From Candidatus Latescibacterota bacterium (GTDB lineage Bacteria; JAAXHH01; JACQVL01): a stretch of DNA of 39,790 nt. A program made the translations under genes and the position numbers. The DNA lies in contig JACQVL010000267.1 in NCBI GenBank assembly GCA_016209865.1, positions 1 to 39,790 on the forward strand, written 5' to 3'. The notes beneath the pieces are model-generated. The model made no database searches and had not been told where the DNA came from. It saw only the letters and a list, made by a program, of their open reading frames with translations. Below, one piece after another: positions 33,664 to 39,790 of the stretch (position 1 is its first letter; the number at the start of each line of letters is the position of its first letter).

Positions 33664-34629
33664 CTACTCAAAGTCCTCACGCAGGTACTTGCTATCGGCT
33701 GCCCGGAGTTTCATCAGATCGACGAGGCGTCGGTTCAAGTCCTGCGCGGGGTTCTGGCCGACCAGCTTCAGCAGATGATTCAGGGCGATGACTTCGGCAA
33801 TGACCGTGATATTCTTTCCGGGGACGATCGGAGTCATCACGAAGGGGATTTCGACGCCTAAGATCGTCTTCGTTTTATCTTCGAGGCCGATGCGTTCATA
33901 ATCAACTTTGTCGTCCCATTCCACCAGATGGACTTCCACTTCGACCCGTTTCTTCAGCCGGATGGCGCGGATGCCGAACATGCTGGGGATGTCGATGATC
34001 CCGATCCCACGAATCTCCATGTAGTGCTGGAGGAGCTCATTCCCGGTGCCGATCAGGACCCCTTGTTTCATCTGGTAGATCGTGACGATATCGTCTGCGA
34101 CTAAGCGATGGCCGCGCTCGACCAGGTCGAGGGCGGTCTCGCTCTTCCCAATCCCGCTCTTGCCGGTAAACAACAGCCCGATCCCGTAGACATCCACCAG
34201 CGAGCCGTGGACGGACGTCCGGGGCGCGAAATACGCCTCCAGGTAGTCGGCGAGTTGGTGGGTAAAATCGACTGTCGAGAGCGAGGTGCCCAGGACGGGG
34301 GTGTCCAGTCGGGTCGCGGCCGTCGCCAGTTCGACCGGCGGCGGGATGGCCTTCGTGATGATCACGCAGGGAATCCCGAACTCCAGCATCGTCTCGATCG
34401 ACTTCAAGCGGTCGGCCGAGGACAGACTGGAGAGGTACATCATCTCCGTCTCGCCCAGGACCTGGATGCGGTTGTGGGCGAACCGAGCGGTGAACCCGGC
34501 CAGGGCCAGTCCGGGCCGGTTCACCTCACTGTTGGCGATCTGCCGGGTGAGGCCGACATCGCCGGTCTGCGACGTGAGCCGCAAGTCCGCCCGTTTGAGC
34601 AATTCGCTGATTGACAGGGTTCGAGGCAT
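33664..34629 (-). CDS. hprK: HPr kinase/phosphorylase
   Basis: The 321-residue protein has an N-terminal HPrK domain (about 1-130) and a C-terminal kinase domain with His in HGSLVDVYG, the P-loop GKSGIGKS (about 156-163), LVADD, and the family signature MEIRGIGIIDI. It phosphorylates Ser46 of HPr with ATP or PPi and reverses the reaction with Pi, linking carbon or phosphate status to regulation. It starts directly after hpf and precedes ptsH-ptsI. Confidence 0.95.
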   Translation of the reverse strand: MPRTLSISELLKRADLRLTSQTGDVGLTRQIANSEVNRPGLALAGFTARFAHNRIQVLGETEMMYLSSLSSADRLKSIETMLEFGIPCVIITKAIPPPVELATAATRLDTPVLGTSLSTVDFTHQLADYLEAYFAPRTSVHGSLVDVYGIGLLFTGKSGIGKSETALDLVERGHRLVADDIVTIYQMKQGVLIGTGNELLQHYMEIRGIGIIDIPSMFGIRAIRLKKRVEVEVHLVEWDDKVDYERIGLEDKTKTILGVEIPFVMTPIVPGKNITVIAEVIALNHLLKLVGQNPAQDLNRRLVDLMKLRAADSKYLREDFE

Positions 34630-34630
34630 G

Positions 34631-34972
34631 CTACTCCGGGCTCGGTTCGGTCGGGATCGTCTCCGCGAGCGCGTTTCGTTTCACGCGATGGTTCTGCAGC
34701 TTGTCCTTGTATTTCTTCAACTGCCGTTCCATCTTCACTGCAGCCTGGTCGATGGCCGCGTAGACGTCCGCGGCTTCTTCCTTGCTGGTCAGGACGGCGC
34801 CATCGACCTGCATCGTCATCTCGACGGTGTACCGGTATTTCTCGTGGATGAGCGTCAGGTCAGTGCTGAGGATATGATCGAAATACCGGCCCAGGCGTTT
34901 GATCTCCTGCTCGGCATGGTGCTTGTGCGCGTCGGCAAGGTCAAAATGTCGGGCCGTGATCGTGATCTGCAT
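34631..34972 (-). CDS. hpf: Ribosome hibernation promoting factor, short form
   Basis: The 113-residue protein begins MQITITARHFDLADAHKHHAEQ and has the RaiA/YfiA fold with a conserved Lys/Arg-rich helix (AAVKMERQLKKYKDKL). It lacks the C-terminal dimerisation domain of long HPF. It would bind idle 30S subunits in stationary phase. Its place after rpoN is the classical rpoN-hpf arrangement, although here a heptamer repeat pair of 170 bases separates the two. Confidence 0.95.
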   Translation of the reverse strand: MQITITARHFDLADAHKHHAEQEIKRLGRYFDHILSTDLTLIHEKYRYTVEMTMQVDGAVLTSKEEAADVYAAIDQAAVKMERQLKKYKDKLQNHRVKRNALAETIPTEPSPE

Positions 34973-34995
34973 CGACTACCCCTTTCTGAGAATCA

Positions 34996-35142
34996 GTGAC
35001 AAGTGACGAGTGACGAGTTAAGGCTCACATTGAGGAATGGTTGAGGTGAATGAGAAATGACCGAAAGTCCTCAACCTCAACCTTTACTGCCCCGCAGCTT
35101 GCTACAGGAATTGTTTGACTCGTCACTGGTCACTCGTCACTG
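34996..35142. repeat. Paired inverted GTGACGA arrays between rpoN and hpf
   Basis: The left array is GTGACAA, GTGACGA, GTGACGA (34996-35016). The right array is TCGTCAC, TGGTCAC, TCGTCAC (35120-35140), ending 5 bases before the rpoN stop. Inner arms GGTTGAGGTGAATGAG and CCTCAACCTCAACC form a second inverted pair. I find no convincing promoter in this copy. Confidence 0.88.
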
Positions 35143-35145
35143 CTT

Positions 35146-36585
35146 TTAGACTTTTTTCCGGTATCGGGCGGGCATGATGCCCAGTTGGTCCCGGTATTTG
35201 GCGATCGTCCGCCGGGCGATGTCCACCCCTTGCGCGTGCAGGACGTCCACGATCTTCTGATCGCTCAGCGGGTCGTGAGGGTCTTCCTCTTTGATGAGTC
35301 GGGCGATGCGGTCTTTCACGCTCTTCGTGGACAGTTCTTCCCCGTCTTCGGTCTCGATCATCCCGTCGAAGAAGAATTTCAGCGGAAACACCCCGCGCGC
35401 GGTCTGCACATACTTGCTGGCGGTCACCCGGCTGACCGTCGCCGGATGCATGTTGATCGCGTCCGCGACCTCCTGTAAGACCATCGGCTTGAGGGAGGGG
35501 AGGCCCTTGTCGAAGAAGCCGCGCTGGGCCTTGACGATGTAATTCATCACCTTCAACATCGTCGTCCGCCGCTGCTCGATCGAGTGGACGAGCCAGCGGG
35601 CGTCGTTCAGCTTCTGGCGGACATACTGGCGGGCATCGTCTGACGCGTGACTCGACCGGTTGAGAATCGTGAGGTACGTCCCGTTGATCCGCAACCGCGG
35701 CAGGTTCCGGTCGTTCAGCATGACGACGTACTCCCCGTCCACTTTCTCGACGATGAGGTCCGGGATAATCGGGATGGCGGTCTCACTCCCGATCGAGAGG
35801 CCCGGTTTGGGGTTGAGCTCAGCGATCTGCTGGAGCGCGTCCTGAATCGCTTCCTGGGACACCTTCAACGCTTTCTTGATCACCGCATACCGGCGATTCT
35901 GCAGGTCATCCAGGTGGTCGTGGATGATGCGGGCGGCGAGGGTATCTTCCTGATCGTCGGCCCGGAACTGGATCAAGAGGCATTCCCGAAGATTTCGGGC
36001 CCCAACCCCGACCGGCTCGAGGGTCTGCACCACCGTCAGGATCTGTTCGACCGTGGCCGGGTCCGTCCCGAGTTTCTCGGCGATCTCCTCGACCGGACAG
36101 GTGAGGTACCCGTCTTCCCCCAGGTTCCCGATGATGTACTCGCCGATCTCCGTCTCATAGACCGAGAGGCTCAACAGATGGAGCTGGGAGATCAGATGGT
36201 TGGCTAATGTCGTCCCCGTCTTCCCCTCGCGGTCGAGGAGATTCCGGTCTTCATCCCTCTCAGTCTGTTCGTGATGCTCGTATTCATACGCCACGCCATC
36301 CCGGAGGTACGCATCCCAATCGATCTCGTTCGACGTGGACTTGAGTCCGAGCTCTGCCGAGTCAACTTGCCCGTTCGTCTCGACGGGACTCTCGACGCTG
36401 TCGGCGCTCTGTTCCAGCTCATCCGGCTCGGTCGTCTCGTCCTCCTCTTCGAGCATCGGGTTGGTCTGGAGCTCCTGTTTCATCACCTGCTCGAGCTCCA
36501 GCAGCGGGATCTGGAGCAGCTTGAGCGACTGGATGAGCTGAGGCGAGATCGTCTGTGAGAGTTGGGTTCGTAATCCGAGTTCCAT
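35146..36585 (-). CDS. rpoN: RNA polymerase sigma-54 factor
   Basis: The 479-residue sigma factor has the Gln/Leu-rich activator region I (LSQTISPQLIQSLKLLQIPLL), an acidic region II, the core-binding domain, and the DNA-binding C-terminus with the RpoN box ARRTIAKYRDQLG. It directs transcription from -24/-12 promoters with enhancer-binding activators. ATG 36585 is preferred over ATG 36591 because AGGTGA (36593-36598) is 7 bases from the first and only one base from the second. It follows lptB by 28 bases. Confidence 0.96.
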   Translation of the reverse strand: MELGLRTQLSQTISPQLIQSLKLLQIPLLELEQVMKQELQTNPMLEEEDETTEPDELEQSADSVESPVETNGQVDSAELGLKSTSNEIDWDAYLRDGVAYEYEHHEQTERDEDRNLLDREGKTGTTLANHLISQLHLLSLSVYETEIGEYIIGNLGEDGYLTCPVEEIAEKLGTDPATVEQILTVVQTLEPVGVGARNLRECLLIQFRADDQEDTLAARIIHDHLDDLQNRRYAVIKKALKVSQEAIQDALQQIAELNPKPGLSIGSETAIPIIPDLIVEKVDGEYVVMLNDRNLPRLRINGTYLTILNRSSHASDDARQYVRQKLNDARWLVHSIEQRRTTMLKVMNYIVKAQRGFFDKGLPSLKPMVLQEVADAINMHPATVSRVTASKYVQTARGVFPLKFFFDGMIETEDGEELSTKSVKDRIARLIKEEDPHDPLSDQKIVDVLHAQGVDIARRTIAKYRDQLGIMPARYRKKV

Positions 36586-36613
36586 GACCATATCACCTGA
36601 CGATGAGGATGGA

Positions 36614-37351
36614 TCAATCCAGCCTGAAACGTTCGCCTAAGTACACCCGCCGGACGTCCGGGTCGTTCGCCAGCTCCGTGGCGGTGCCGGATTTCAGGAT
36701 CTGGCCGTCGGCGATGATGTACGCCCGGTCTGTGATCTGGAGGGTCTCGCGCACCGTATGGTCGGTGATGAGCACCCCTAAATCCCGTTCTTTCAGCCGG
36801 CGAATGATCGACTGAATATCCTCGACGGCGATCGGGTCGATCCCGGCGAACGGCTCATCGAGGAGGATGAACTTGGGGTCGGAGGCCAGCGCCCGGCTGA
36901 TCTCGGTCCGCCGTCGTTCCCCGCCGGACAGGGTATACGCGGTGCGTCGGGCGAGGTGCGCGATGCCAAAATCCTCCAGCAGGCCTCGCATCCGTTCCCG
37001 CCGTGCCCGTGACGACAACGGCATCGTCTCCAGGATGGCCCGGAGGTTGTCTTCGACCGTCATCCGCCGGAAGATCGAGGGTTCCTGCGACAGATACCCG
37101 ATCCCCTTGCGGGCGCGTCGATACATCGGCCAGGCAGTGATATCCTCCAGGTCGATCTTCACCCGCCCTTCGTCCGGCTTGATCAGCCCGACGATCATGT
37201 AGAACGTCGTCGTCTTGCCCGCCCCGTTCGGGCCGAGCAGTCCGACGACCTCCCCCCGGCCCACCCGGATGCTGACGGTATCCACCACCCGGCGTTTCTG
37301 GTACACCTTGACAAGACGATCAGTCCACAAGTACAGCGGGTCCCCAGTCAC
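36614..37351 (-). CDS. lptB: LPS export ABC transporter ATP-binding protein
   Basis: The 245-residue ATPase has Walker [18 protein letters not shown]-loop [17 protein letters not shown], signature [16 protein letters not shown], Walker [14 protein letters not shown] and the switch [18 protein letters not shown] and PFAGIDP are typical of LptB rather than branched-chain amino-acid transporters. It powers LptF/LptG, encoded by genes 13-15 kb away. The gene starts 12 bases after lptA. Confidence 0.96.
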   Translation of the reverse strand: MTGDPLYLWTDRLVKVYQKRRVVDTVSIRVGRGEVVGLLGPNGAGKTTTFYMIVGLIKPDEGRVKIDLEDITAWPMYRRARKGIGYLSQEPSIFRRMTVEDNLRAILETMPLSSRARRERMRGLLEDFGIAHLARRTAYTLSGGERRRTEISRALASDPKFILLDEPFAGIDPIAVEDIQSIIRRLKERDLGVLITDHTVRETLQITDRAYIIADGQILKSGTATELANDPDVRRVYLGERFRLD

Positions 37352-37363
37352 GCCGGCATCCTT

Positions 37364-38683
37364 TTACTGAACGGACGCCCCACGACGGGGGCTCAGGCCG
37401 TTCCCCTGACGCGGCGTCGTCTGGCCCGGAGCCTGGTACGTGCCGACCACGCTCCCCTCGGCCGCGACCCGCACCAGTCGTCCCCGGTCGATGAACAGGG
37501 TGATCTGGTTGGCACTGACCCGATTCGGCCCACGCGCCTCGGTCCCCTGCCGTGGCGGGTAATACAGGCTGGTCGCGTTCTGCGACGCGATGATCTCCCG
37601 GACGATATCCTGGTCGAACGACACGGTCAGGACGCGCCCCTGGATCGTGCTCTTCCGCGACGACCCCGCCGCGCTATCATCTGGGGCGTACGACCCCGAC
37701 GCATTCCCCGTAATCACCGCCCGGGTGACTGTCTCCTCCGTGAGCGACAGGACGGCTTCTTGTCCCCGCAGCTCGCTCGTCCCTTCCCAGAGGACCGGCG
37801 ACCCGGTCAGCCCCGCCCGTTTTTCCCGGCTGTCGTACGTCACCGCCTCACACCGGCCGCGCAGTTGCCCACGAGTCACGACTACCTGGCCCTGTGCCTC
37901 CGCCCGCTTCTCCAGGAACGCGTAACTCATCCGCGTCCCCGTCACGATCACATCCCGATCCGATCCCTGGACGGCTTTCACTAAACGAGGCTGCCCCGTC
38001 AGGATCGCCCGCTCCGGTTTCCGGGTGTATTCCGCCCGCTGGCAGGTGACGGTGATACGTTCTTTCCGGTCGATGACCGTCACTGAGTCTTGCGCCACCG
38101 CGCGCTTCGCGGAATCCGCGTCCGCGAAGAAGTACTCCAGACGCCGGCCGGTGATGACGACTTCTTCGCCGTCGTGCGCCCTGACCAGTTGAGGCGCCCC
38201 GGTCAGCACCGCCCGACGCGGGCTGGAGAAATACTCCGCCTGCCCACACGTGATTGTCGTGCTCTCTTTCGGGTCGAGGATCGTGACCGCCCCGTGCGCG
38301 ACCGCGCGACGATCCCGTTCGAAGTACATCACGTGATCAGCCGTGAGAGTGCCGTCGCGATGGGCCATCCGGACACGGCCGTCGAGGATGACCTCCCCCC
38401 GGCCGCGGAGATACCGGGCCTGTTCGCAGGTCAGGGTCGTCTGACCATGCGTAATGCGGACGTGGCCGATCAGGTCGAACTGCTCGTCGACGCTCGTCCC
38501 GCGCCAGGTGTCCGCATGCTCGACGACGATCGGGGGGGACGGGGCCGGCGCGGCGGCGGACGCCCTCGGCGGGAAGCCGAACAGCGTCACGACCCCAACC
38601 AGACCATACGGGATGTATCTCCCGCCTCGAACGATCCGCGACATTAATATAAAAGGGAATAGGAGTCTCGTCAAGACTATCAT
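37364..38683 (-). CDS. lptA: Long LptA/OstA-type LPS bridge protein
   Basis: The 439-residue exported protein has a signal sequence (hydrophobic VGVVTLFGFPPRASAAA) and about six OstA-like beta units, each with the pattern of a tag such as DGTLTADHVMYFERDRRAVAHG, VTCQRAEYTRKPERAILTG or LRGRCEAVTYDSREKRAGLTG. E. coli LptA is about 185 residues, so this version would give a longer jelly-roll stack across the periplasm. ATG 38683 overlaps the lptC stop by four bases; an internal ATG at 38644 is the alternative. The C-terminus is low-complexity. Confidence 0.88.
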   Translation of the reverse strand: MIVLTRLLFPFILMSRIVRGGRYIPYGLVGVVTLFGFPPRASAAAPAPSPPIVVEHADTWRGTSVDEQFDLIGHVRITHGQTTLTCEQARYLRGRGEVILDGRVRMAHRDGTLTADHVMYFERDRRAVAHGAVTILDPKESTTITCGQAEYFSSPRRAVLTGAPQLVRAHDGEEVVITGRRLEYFFADADSAKRAVAQDSVTVIDRKERITVTCQRAEYTRKPERAILTGQPRLVKAVQGSDRDVIVTGTRMSYAFLEKRAEAQGQVVVTRGQLRGRCEAVTYDSREKRAGLTGSPVLWEGTSELRGQEAVLSLTEETVTRAVITGNASGSYAPDDSAAGSSRKSTIQGRVLTVSFDQDIVREIIASQNATSLYYPPRQGTEARGPNRVSANQITLFIDRGRLVRVAAEGSVVGTYQAPGQTTPRQGNGLSPRRGASVQ

Positions 38684-39354
38684 CGCTCCCGCAATTCATC
38701 GACCCGTTTCGAGATTTCCTCCCCCCGGTCGAACCGTCCCTGCACATTCCGCGTGATCTCCCACCGCTCCAGGTTCGGGTCGGCTTCGAACCCGATGCCC
38801 GTGATCACGTCTTTGTCGGTCGAAATCCGCACCGGCGCGTCAGTCCGAATCCGGTTGAGGTTCTCGACCCATTGCAGGGAATCCGTCTCCAGTGTCCCGC
38901 CCCGGGTGTTCGTGACGACGACATGACCGATCGCGGACATCGTGCGGGTCTGTTCGTCGATCGTCCCCCGGTCCGCCGTCAACGTCGAGGTCCGCTGTCC
39001 ATCCTGGTCGTAGAACTCGATCCGAAGACCCTGCTCGAGCTTCGTCTGTCTCGACCTGGAAGAGTGCGCGATGTAGCTCGCCGTCACGACGACCCGCTGC
39101 TTCCCATCCTGCAGCAGATAGATCGTCGCGTCCCAGGTCTCCTGGTCGGGCGCGTCCGCGTTCCGCGCAGGGGATTCGGGGATCGACGGGCTGCTCCCGC
39201 ATCCACCGCAGAGCCAGAGGGCGGAAGAGACCAGGAGAATGAGCCAGCGTCTCGGTGGTCGGTGGTCGGTGGTCGGGAAAAACAGTGACGAGTGACGAGT
39301 GACGAGTGACGAGTCAGGCGGCCTTTTCATCGGACATCTATCGTTCGTTGTCAT
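38680..39354 (-). CDS. lptC: LptC-like LPS export protein with repeat-encoded N-terminus
   Basis: The mature part (WDATIYLLQDGKQRVVVTAS through IEFYDQDGQRTSTLTADRGTI and EITRNVQGRFD) is an LptC beta-jelly-roll, upstream of lptA-lptB. A hydrophobic segment (WLILLVSSALWLCGGC) suggests a lipoprotein or anchored form. Between the possible starts (ATG 39354 or 39330) and this segment, codons SSLVTRHSSL and TTDHRPPRR are translations of GTGACGA and GGTGGTC heptamer arrays. No ATG, GTG or TTG exists after the arrays, so they are probably translated as the n-region of the signal peptide. Confidence 0.85.
   Translation of the reverse strand: MTTNDRCPMKRPPDSSLVTRHSSLFFPTTDHRPPRRWLILLVSSALWLCGGCGSSPSIPESPARNADAPDQETWDATIYLLQDGKQRVVVTASYIAHSSRSRQTKLEQGLRIEFYDQDGQRTSTLTADRGTIDEQTRTMSAIGHVVVTNTRGGTLETDSLQWVENLNRIRTDAPVRISTDKDVITGIGFEADPNLERWEITRNVQGRFDRGEEISKRVDELRER
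39254..39312. repeat. GGTGGTC and GTGACGA heptamer arrays inside the lptC 5' coding region
   Basis: Three GGTGGTC copies (39254-39274) and four perfect GTGACGA copies (39285-39312) lie side by side, ten bases apart, within the N-terminal codons of lptC. There is no facing partner array here. Confidence 0.9.
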
Positions 39355-39360
39355 TCGTTG

Positions 39361-39790
39361 TCATTCCCGCGCACGCAGGAATCCATGTTTTCCTGACCCC
39401 TGACCCCCGTCTTTCGCTGGTTTCGTCTTCCACCGCTCGTGCATCCAGACCCACTGAGTCGGCGCCTGGCGAATCAGCCGCTCGATCGCCCCGGTATACC
39501 GCCGGGTCGCCTCGTGCATGTCCTCGTCCCACCGCCCGGACCGGACCGGCTCGATGGGCGGAAGCACGGTGATCAGGTGGGTGTCATCCGGCTGCCGGTG
39601 GATCGCCATCGGGACGACCGGGGCGTCAGTCCGGAGCGCGATCACCGCAGGGCCGACCGGGGTATACGCGGGCTGCCCGAAGAAGTCGACGAACGTCCCC
39701 TGCACGCGCGTGTCCTGGTCGATCAACAGCCCGACGACATCCCCGCGGCGCAGGGCGCGCAGCACGGCCGGCGTCGCCCGGTCGCGCGGC
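39361..39790 (-). CDS. LpxL/HtrB-type lipid A acyltransferase (C-terminal part, cut by window edge)
   Basis: The visible 142 codons contain LLIDQDTRVQGTFVDFFGQPA, PVVPMAIHR and the C-terminal QWVWMHERWKT, all typical of the LpxL/HtrB/MsbB family that adds secondary acyl chains to lipid A at the inner membrane. The catalytic HX4D/E motif would lie beyond the window. It lies upstream of lptC on the same strand, linking lipid A acylation with LPS transport. The last residues (HGFLRARE) are the translation of an ATTCCCGC-type palindrome, so repeat DNA forms its C-terminus. Confidence 0.88.
   Translation of the reverse strand, partial: PRDRATPAVLRALRRGDVVGLLIDQDTRVQGTFVDFFGQPAYTPVGPAVIALRTDAPVVPMAIHRQPDDTHLITVLPPIEPVRSGRWDEDMHEATRRYTGAIERLIRQAPTQWVWMHERWKTKPAKDGGQGSGKHGFLRARE
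39363..39382. repeat. ATTCCCGC-type palindrome at the end of the acyltransferase gene
   Basis: ATTCC and GGAAT arms surround CGCGCACGCA. It is oriented opposite to the copies at 15900 and 29466 (GTC before, CC after) and overlaps the stop codon of the acyltransferase. A duplicated TTCGTTGTCA (39344-39363) abuts it. Confidence 0.65.

Noticed and set aside
33598-33861. Plus-strand 87-codon frame between ptsH and hprK, considered as a missing EIIA
   Set aside because: It is mostly antisense to hprK and has no EIIA or other motif.
34973-35145. A promoter for hpf inside the heptamer pair, sigma-54 type or sigma70 type
   Set aside because: No TGGCAC-N5-TTGC match and no TATAAT-like box at correct spacing from a TTGA box was found.

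Overview
The window reads as chromosomal DNA of an uncultured, GC-rich Gram-negative bacterium. An LPS envelope is implied by lptA, lptB, lptC, lptF, lptG and an LpxL/HtrB-type acyltransferase. Two PorV/UPF0164-like barrel proteins, a FlgD-like C-terminal tail on a giant secreted FG-GAP protein, an ASPIC/UnbV protein and a lipoprotein opening with CPYYNTFYNAK all resemble genes of the Bacteroidota/Fibrobacterota/FCB group and its candidate phyla. That placement is inference; no rRNA or ribosomal-protein marker is present.

Layout. 1-1842: a GT2 synthase-like glycosyltransferase (cut by the window edge) divergent from a GT87-like mannosyltransferase whose N-terminal membrane part is separated from its body by a stop codon and a repeat. 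1939-10982 (minus): one tightly packed operon, in transcription order CHASE2 adenylate cyclase, sirtuin, TPR lipoprotein, pyrK, pyrD, pyrF, yycJ-like MBL hydrolase, mostly with 4-13 base overlaps. 11150-20405 (minus): a surface/secretion block with a periplasmic TPR protein, a barrel-transglutaminase-TPR fusion, a seven-bladed FG-GAP protein and a 1468-residue protein with two seven-bladed propellers. 20554-21816 (minus): an OmpR-type regulator with a degenerate receiver, and ssb. 22184-24685 (plus): lptF and lptG. 24714-30475 (minus): metK and ahcY (SAM cycle), a possible 33-residue ORF, a TPR lipoprotein, a second PorV-like barrel, and a sugar nucleotidyltransferase. 30617-39790 (minus): the envelope/regulatory cluster acyltransferase-lptC-lptA-lptB-rpoN-hpf-hprK-ptsH-ptsI-IMPase.

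The most unusual signal is not a protein. Nearly every intergenic space holds short tandem repeats with a 7-base (once 8-base) period, most often GTGACGA, also GGTGGTC, AGGGGTC, GATTGCN and CGAACCC. They usually occur as facing inverted pairs about 20-120 bases apart. They resemble the heptanucleotide STRR sequences described from cyanobacteria. Three GTGACGA pairs enclose sigma70-like promoters of the downstream gene, and several arrays run into coding regions, supplying the ends of LptC, PyrD, the IMPase and LptF. A second regulatory signal is an exact TGTGA-N6-TCACA palindrome, the CRP/cAMP consensus, upstream of the nucleotidyltransferase, in the same window as a complete class III adenylate cyclase.

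No tRNA, rRNA, CRISPR array, transposase or phage gene was recognised.
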